Below the pieces are notes generated by a model, which made no database searches, was not told where the DNA came from, and worked only from the letters and a program-made list of their open reading frames with translations. A DNA stretch of 64,000 bases from Rhodospirillaceae bacterium. GTDB taxonomy: Bacteria > Pseudomonadota > Alphaproteobacteria > CACIAM-22H2. This document shows, piece by piece, positions 59,657 to 64,000 of this stretch (the first letter of the stretch is position 1; every line of letters begins with the position of its first letter). The stretch is taken from assembly GCA_022843945.1 (NCBI GenBank), contig JALHMR010000025.1, positions 1 to 64,000 on the forward strand, read 5' to 3'. The position numbers and the translations under genes were made by a program.

Positions 59657-60001
59657 ATGGGCAACCCCTCGGACCCGATTCCCTTTCCGCGCCGACCGGT
59701 GCGCGGCGGGGCGTTGGCCGAGGAAACGCCCGCTCCCCGCCCCAAGCCCAAGCCGCGCGGCCTGCCGACGGCACCCGGCCAGCCGACCGACGTACAGCGG
59801 ACCTGGCTGGCGCGCGGTCTCGACCAGCCCGGCGGCAAGCTGCCGCTGTTCGACGACGCCGGTAAGCGCATCGATGCCCGCACCATCCGCTCGTGCATCG
59901 ATCAGGGCTGGGCGGAACCGTGGTTCGCCAACCCGCTCAAACCGGATTGGCTGGTCTGCCGGCTCACCGATGCCGGCCGCGCTCTCGTCGCCGGAGACTA
60001 A
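59657..60001 (+). CDS. Small protein of unknown function
   Basis: 114 residues from the ATG at 59657 (a TTG at 59648 is possible). The first half is Pro/Arg-rich and disordered (PRRPVRGGALAEETPAPRPKPKPRGLPTAPG). The second half is a compact domain TDVQRTWLARGLDQPGGKLPLFDDAGKRIDARTIRSCIDQGWAEPWFANPLKPDWLVCRLTDAGRALVAGD. This has the helix-turn-helix-wing look of a small winged helix, ending in the LTDAGRxL segment. No family is recognised. The MFS gene follows three bases on, so they are coupled. Confidence 0.7.
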   Translation: MGNPSDPIPFPRRPVRGGALAEETPAPRPKPKPRGLPTAPGQPTDVQRTWLARGLDQPGGKLPLFDDAGKRIDARTIRSCIDQGWAEPWFANPLKPDWLVCRLTDAGRALVAGD

Positions 60002-60004
60002 CTC

Positions 60005-61264
60005 TTGATTCCCGCGACCGATGCGGCGGCCGAGCGGCCGGCGGGTTTCTTGCGCGCCGTTCTCGCCTGCTTCGCGCCTTTCGCGGCGGGCTATTTCATC
60101 AGCTTCATCTTCCGCACCATCAACGCGGTCGCCGGGCCGGATATCGTCGCCGAGCTCGGCCTCGACGCCGCCCAGCTCGGCCTGCTGACCGGCGCTTACT
60201 TTCTCGCTTTCGCGGCCATGCAGCTGCCGGTCGGCATGGCGCTCGATCGCTTCGGCCCACGGCGGGTCGAGGCGGCGCTGCTGCTGGTGGCGTCACTGGG
60301 CGCCCTGGTCTTCGCCCAGGCCGACGGCCTCGGCGGATTGACGTTCGGCCGCGCCCTGCTCGGGCTCGGCGTATCGGGCTGCCTGATGGGCGCGATCAAG
60401 GCCAATGTGATGTTCTGGCCACGCGAGCGCCTGCCCCTGCTCAACGGCCTGATCATGGGCTTCGGCGGGCTCGGCGCCATGGCGGCGGCCCTGCCCATCG
60501 AATGGCTGCTGCAGGCCAGCGGCTGGCGCACGGTGTTCGTGCTGCTCTCGCTGCCCACCGCCGCCGTCGCCGCGCTGATCTTCTTCCTCGTACCCGAGCG
60601 GCGCAGCGAGACTCACACCGGCCTCGTCGAGCTCGTGCGCGGGCTGGGCCTGGTCTACCGCTCACGTGTATTCTGGCGCATCGCCCCGTCGGCGGCCCTC
60701 GGCCAGGCGGTGTTCATGGCCTATCACAGCCTGTGGGCGGGGATGTGGCTGCGCGACGTGGTCGGCCTGGAGCGCGGCGCGGTGGCCGCGCAGCTCTCGC
60801 TTTTCGCCATCGCCATGATCCCGAGCTATGTGTTCGGGGGTGCGGCGGCCGGCGACTTGCTGCGTCGCGGCTTCAGCGGGCCCGGCATCTTCACCTGGTT
60901 CGTCGCTGCCTATGTCGTGGTCCAGGCGGCGATCCTCATGCTGCCCGGTCAGCCGCTCCTGTGGATTGCCTACAGCATTACCGGCACGGGCATGGTGCTG
61001 TCTTTCGCGCTGCTCACGCCGTCCTTCGCGCCGACGCTGGCGGGCCGCGTCAACACCGCGCTCAACCTCCAGGTCTTCATCATCGCCTTCCTCATCCAGA
61101 CCGGGGTCGGGGCGCTGGTCGGCGCACTCGCCGACGGCGCCGGCGGAGCGGTGACCGGTCATCGCCTGGCCTTCGGCGGGCTCCTCGCCCTGCAGGGCGC
61201 CGCCCTGGCTTGGCTGCTCTGGGCCACCAAAGCGGCGGTAGACACCTCGGAGGATGGCCGTTAA
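60005..61264 (+). CDS. MFS transporter
   Basis: 419 residues with twelve membrane segments and the loop motif GMALDRFGPRRVE after segment 2. The N-terminus is SFIFRTINAVAGPDIVAELGLDAAQLGLLTGAYFLAFAAMQLPVG. The start codon is TTG at 60005, three bases after the stop of the small gene; no better start is in view. The profile is general MFS (NNP/ACS-like), and the substrate is unknown. The next gene (61307) may be part of the same transcript. Confidence 0.87.
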   Translation: MIPATDAAAERPAGFLRAVLACFAPFAAGYFISFIFRTINAVAGPDIVAELGLDAAQLGLLTGAYFLAFAAMQLPVGMALDRFGPRRVEAALLLVASLGALVFAQADGLGGLTFGRALLGLGVSGCLMGAIKANVMFWPRERLPLLNGLIMGFGGLGAMAAALPIEWLLQASGWRTVFVLLSLPTAAVAALIFFLVPERRSETHTGLVELVRGLGLVYRSRVFWRIAPSAALGQAVFMAYHSLWAGMWLRDVVGLERGAVAAQLSLFAIAMIPSYVFGGAAAGDLLRRGFSGPGIFTWFVAAYVVVQAAILMLPGQPLLWIAYSITGTGMVLSFALLTPSFAPTLAGRVNTALNLQVFIIAFLIQTGVGALVGALADGAGGAVTGHRLAFGGLLALQGAALAWLLWATKAAVDTSEDGR

Positions 61265-61306
61265 GTTTCGGGCGAGTCGGGCACTCACCAGAACGGTTAA
61301 CGCACG

Positions 61307-61525
61307 ATGATTCCCAAGCGTTTCGAAGTGGCGATCTTCAACCAAGAGGTCAAGAAGTCCGTACGCGAGGCGGAGAAGAACCGCACCGGCTTGTCGGACG
61401 ACTGGGCTGATACCCGTTACATCGAGGTCAAGGCGGATTCTCCCGATGGCGCCAAGGCGAAGATTCTGGCGCGCTATCCGGCTGAGCGAGGCTTCGTCGT
61501 CCTCGAGGTCCGCGAGATTCCCTGA
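61307..61525 (+). CDS. Small conserved-looking alpha/beta protein
   Basis: 72 residues: MIPKRFEVAIFNQEVKKSVREAEKNRTGLSDDWADTRYIEVKADSPDGAKAKILARYPAERGFVVLEVREIP. The spacing of strands and helices (FEVAIF, EVKA, AKAKILARYP, FVVLEVREI) gives a compact beta-alpha-beta fold. No family is recognised. It lies 42 bp after the MFS gene and before the convergent tRNA. Confidence 0.7.
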   Translation: MIPKRFEVAIFNQEVKKSVREAEKNRTGLSDDWADTRYIEVKADSPDGAKAKILARYPAERGFVVLEVREIP

Positions 61526-61585
61526 ATTCGCGCCGCCGCTGAATTCACACCCCGTTGAGGATCCGGCGGGAGTGCGGAGAGGAAA

Positions 61586-61662
61586 TGGTCGGAGCGACGG
61601 GATTTGAACCCGTGACCCCCAGTCCCCCAGACTGATGCGCTACCGGGCTGCGCTACGCTCCG
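61586..61662 (-). tRNA. tRNA-Pro (anticodon GGG)
   Basis: A 77-nt tRNA including the encoded CCA end. The acceptor CGGAGCG pairs with CGCTCCG, the anticodon stem is TCAGT/ACTGG with loop CTGGGGG (GGG at 34-36), and GGTTCAAATCC forms the T-loop region. It reads CCC (and CCU) proline codons. Confidence 0.97.
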
Positions 61663-61768
61663 ACCGAGCGACAAATTCCGCGCCTGTTTGAGGGGGCACG
61701 GTGCCGCGCGGCGCACTATACGCACAAAAGCCGGAACTTCAAGGTCGCGGGACCAGGGTCGGAAAGGG

Positions 61769-62287
61769 TCAGCGCCGGACGCGTTTGAGCAGTTCGCGGA
61801 TGGACTGGAGGTCGCTAATCGCCGTCTCCAGGGCCTCGCGCGACGGCGCGTCGGCGGCCAGCGAGCGCTCCTCCTCCGCGGCGTCGGCCGGGAGATCGGC
61901 TTCGGCTTCCGCCTCGACCGCCCCCCCTTCATCGCCGTCCGGCCGGCGGCCACCGGCGTCGCGCAACAGGCGTTGCACGCCCTTGATCGTATAGCCGTTG
62001 TTGTAGAGCAGCTCGCGGATGCGACGCAGCAGTTCGATGTCCTCGGGCCGGTAGTAGCGCCGGCCGCCGGCCCGCTTGAGCGGCCGGATCTGGGCAAAGC
62101 GCGTTTCCCAGAAGCGCAGCACGTGCTGCGGCACGTTGAGGTCGGTGGCCACTTCGCTGATGGTGCGAAAGGCGCCCGCCGCCTTGCCGGAGCGAGCCCG
62201 GCCAAGCGCGTCCGGAGGGCTCAAGCCGCCGGATGGGCCGCCGGCCAAATACCAGCCCGGAGTCCCGCGATCCATGGGAACCGTCAT
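61769..62287 (-). CDS. MerR-family regulator
   Basis: 172 residues. The winged-helix domain is [74 protein letters not shown], followed by an acidic, Ala/Glu-rich linker and a short helix. It lacks the metal-binding cysteines of MerR itself. The N-terminal 40 residues are Gly/Pro-rich. In many alphaproteobacteria a regulator of this type sits between a tRNA-Pro and ihfA-fabH, as here, which points to a conserved but poorly known housekeeping role. Confidence 0.92.
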   Translation of the reverse strand: MTVPMDRGTPGWYLAGGPSGGLSPPDALGRARSGKAAGAFRTISEVATDLNVPQHVLRFWETRFAQIRPLKRAGGRRYYRPEDIELLRRIRELLYNNGYTIKGVQRLLRDAGGRRPDGDEGGAVEAEAEADLPADAAEEERSLAADAPSREALETAISDLQSIRELLKRVRR

Positions 62288-62324
62288 TTAGGAGTGATCC
62301 ACGCCGCCGGCCGCTGCCCGCGGC

Positions 62325-62696
62325 TCAGCTCTTGGGGGCGGAGGATGTGGCGCCGGCGGGCGTCGGCGCCGCCGGGGCGGCGGCCTTGGCCGCCGCCTTC
62401 GACAGGGCGCGATTGATCTTGTTCTTGAGCACGTGCGAGGCCCGGAAGACCAGGACCTTGCGCGGCAGGATCGGGACCTCCTCGCCGGTCTTGGGATTTC
62501 GGCCGATCCGCTGGCCCTTCTGGCGCACCGAGAAGCTGCCGAAGGACGAGATCTTAACCGTCTCCCCCCGGGTCAGCGACTCGACCATTTCATTAAGGAT
62601 CGTCTCAACCAGATTGGCCGAGTCATTCCGCGACAGGCCGACCTCCTGGTAGACGGCTTCGCTAAGGTCTGCCCGCGTAACGGTAGTTCCGGACAT
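62325..62696 (-). CDS. ihfA: Integration host factor, alpha subunit
   Basis: 123 residues. The HU/IHF fold is complete: [91 protein letters not shown], including the RNPKTGEE beta-ribbon tip that bends DNA. A Lys/Ala/Pro tail of about 25 residues follows, typical for alphaproteobacterial IhfA. It pairs with IhfB. The start at 62696 is preferred to 62720. Adjacent to fabH, as is usual in this class. Confidence 0.95.
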   Translation of the reverse strand: MSGTTVTRADLSEAVYQEVGLSRNDSANLVETILNEMVESLTRGETVKISSFGSFSVRQKGQRIGRNPKTGEEVPILPRKVLVFRASHVLKNKINRALSKAAAKAAAPAAPTPAGATSSAPKS

Positions 62697-62855
62697 TCGT
62701 CCCTCCCCGCTCTCGGCCACTTAAAGGCTGGTTTCGACCTAAAACCTACCTCAAGCCAAGAAACCCGTCAATTACAGGGGGATGGGCGGCTTAGTTGAGT
62801 GGATTCTGAACGCCGGGGTGGGAGTCCTTGAGCGAAGCGCGATTAGCGCGACCGG

Positions 62856-63842
62856 TTACCAGCGAATAACGCTCGCGCCCCAAGCCAAGCCGCCGCCGAT
62901 TGCTTCGAGAAGCACGACCTGGCCGGGCTTGAGACGCCCGTCATCCACGGCTTCGGCCAATGCCAACGGGATGGAAGCCGCCGAGGTGTTGGCGTGATGA
63001 TCGACAGTGATCACCACGCGGTTACTACCCAGGCCAAGCTTGCGGGCCATGCCATCGATGATCCGCTTGTTGGCCTGGTGCGGTACCAGCCAATCGATAT
63101 CGGCGCCCGTCATGCCGTTGGCGGCCAGCGCCTCCTCGACCACACTCGTCAGCTTCTCGACGGCGTGGCGGAAAACCTCTTTGCCTTCCATGCGCAGATG
63201 GCCGACCGTGCCCGTCGATGACGGGCCGCCATCCACGTAGAGCGAGTCATGGAACCGGCCGTCGGCGTGCAGATGCGTCGACAGGATGCCGCGGCCGTCG
63301 CCATTGACCGGCATGGCGCGCAGCACGACCGCGCCGGCACCATCCCCGAAAAGCACGCAGGTGCCGCGATCCTCCCAGTCGAGGATCCGCGAGAACGTCT
63401 CGGCGCCGATCACCAGGGCGGTCTTGGCCTGCCCGACCTTGAGAAAATTGTCGGCGGTCGCCAGCGCGTAGATGAAGCCGCTGCACACCGCCTGCATGTC
63501 GAAGACGATCGCATCGTTGATGCCCAGGCGCGCCTGGATGCGCGTTGCCGTCGCCGGAAAGGTCTCGTCGGGCGTGCTGGTCGCGCAGATGATCAGGTCG
63601 ACCTCGGTGGCATCGATGCCGGCATTCTGCAAGGCGCGTCGCGCCGCGTGCACGCCGAGATCCGAGGTCAACTCTCCTTCGGCCGCGATATGGCGCTGCT
63701 TGATGCCGGTGCGCTCGGTGATCCATTCATCGGAAGTATCGAGCCGTGCCGCCAGCTCCTTGTTCGAAACCACGCGCTGCGGCAGGTAAGCGCCGACGCC
63801 CAAGACCGTCGAGCGCAGCGGCGAAGCCCCGTTCACTCCCAT
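62856..63842 (-). CDS. fabH: Beta-ketoacyl-ACP synthase III
   Basis: 328 residues. It starts fatty-acid chains by condensing acetyl-CoA with malonyl-ACP. The catalytic Cys is in [13 protein letters not shown], the His in [13 protein letters not shown] and the Asn in [50 protein letters not shown] is the usual opening. Its start overlaps the plsX stop (TGATG), so the two are co-translated, and ihfA follows. Confidence 0.98.
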   Translation of the reverse strand: MGVNGASPLRSTVLGVGAYLPQRVVSNKELAARLDTSDEWITERTGIKQRHIAAEGELTSDLGVHAARRALQNAGIDATEVDLIICATSTPDETFPATATRIQARLGINDAIVFDMQAVCSGFIYALATADNFLKVGQAKTALVIGAETFSRILDWEDRGTCVLFGDGAGAVVLRAMPVNGDGRGILSTHLHADGRFHDSLYVDGGPSSTGTVGHLRMEGKEVFRHAVEKLTSVVEEALAANGMTGADIDWLVPHQANKRIIDGMARKLGLGSNRVVITVDHHANTSAASIPLALAEAVDDGRLKPGQVVLLEAIGGGLAWGASVIRW

Positions 63843-64000
63843 CAGCCACTCACCGCTTGAGGTGGCTTGGCGGCGGCGGCGCCAGCATGCAGATGCGCGA
63901 TTTCGTCCCGGATACGCGTATTGAAATCGTTGGCTGCCATGTCGACCGCCACGCCGATGGCATTGGCAAAGCCGAGCGCGTCGGTGCCGCCATGGCTTTT
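63842..64000 (-). CDS. plsX: Phosphate acyltransferase, C-terminal end (truncated by the window)
   Basis: The last 52 residues only: [23 protein letters not shown] and then [29 protein letters not shown]. The SHGGTDAxGFxxAIxxA block is the PlsX C-terminal signature. PlsX makes acyl-phosphate for phospholipid synthesis. The gene continues past the right edge. It is followed directly by fabH, as usual. Confidence 0.92.
   Translation of the reverse strand, partial: KSHGGTDALGFANAIGVAVDMAANDFNTRIRDEIAHLHAGAAAAKPPQAVSG

Noticed and set aside
59893-61410. 505-codon plus-strand open frame over the second MFS gene
   Set aside because: Arg/Pro-rich shadow of a clear twelve-span transporter in another frame.
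61586-61662. tRNA-Pro as an integration site
   Set aside because: No integrase, direct repeat or foreign DNA was found next to it.

Overview
The window is a GC-rich bacterial chromosome segment, most likely from an alphaproteobacterium of the Rhodospirillales/Reyranella type. Supports for this are the order plsX-fabH-ihfA-merR near a tRNA-Pro, rplM-rpsI near argC, a class I PHA synthase, AsmA, MetY, and Bug-family and NitT/TauT-type binding proteins. The GTP-dependent PEP carboxykinase is less usual in this class. The species cannot be named from the sequence.

Left chromosomal part (1-25.9 kb). It holds a partial proline-rich lipoprotein and phaC, then a catabolic locus: a Bug-type solute receptor and a TetR repressor on the minus strand, divergent from a Rieske dioxygenase (alpha, beta), a NitT/TauT-type binding protein, an arylformamidase-like hydrolase and a VOC protein. 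A palindrome between the divergent arms is the likely TetR operator. Next come AsmA, an aldo/keto reductase, an Old Yellow Enzyme, a GAF protein, a decayed Bug-family remnant, a quinone oxidoreductase, an SDR, a cupredoxin, a hybrid-free sensor kinase, a porin-like protein, glutathione-dependent formaldehyde dehydrogenase, pckG, a LysE exporter, argC and a GNAT acetyltransferase.

Genomic island (about 25,911-47,722). A 21.8 kb element of visibly lower GC is inserted in the 3' end of rpsI. A 15-bp direct repeat marks both ends. The right copy completes rpsI with a new TAG stop. The left copy keeps the old rpsI end with its TGA stop and the original rpsI terminator, next to GNAT-argC. A tyrosine integrase lies beside attR, and GGTGAAYGATTGGTGAA arm-type repeats lie inside both ends. 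Cargo: two VirD4/TraG/HerA-like P-loop ATPases, a replication-relaxation protein, coiled-coil and membrane partners, a large serine recombinase with a small partner, a primase/helicase-like ATPase with XRE, RuvC-like and DUF3768 genes, DUF2971, a 2OG-Fe dioxygenase, and a lipoprotein/thioredoxin/rhodanese envelope cluster. No type IV secretion channel genes are seen, so it may be a mobilizable or integrative element rather than a self-transmissible ICE.

Two parts of the island stand out. First, a 1.8 kb cassette (28,447-30,254) has perfect 25-bp inverted repeats, each shaped like a tyrosine-recombinase core site. It encodes a minimal FimB-size recombinase, whose start codon lies inside the left repeat, and a membrane protein; a good -10 box lies just outside. 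This looks like a self-inverting switch. Second, 45,193-45,594 has no credible gene but can fold into a compact multi-helix structure with 18-bp and 21-bp long-range helices, a candidate large structured RNA (or DNA structure such as an origin).

Right chromosomal part (47.7-64 kb). It holds rpsI-rplM with an attenuator-like hairpin at the start of the predicted leader, a thioesterase, a TetR regulator with two crotonases, a pentapeptide-repeat protein, a CoA-binding protein, a PAS sensor that has no output domain, metY, two MFS transporters, cutA, small unknown proteins, tRNA-Pro(GGG), a MerR regulator, ihfA, fabH and the 3' end of plsX. Two inverted copies of an intergenic palindromic repeat occur near 23.1 and 51.4 kb.
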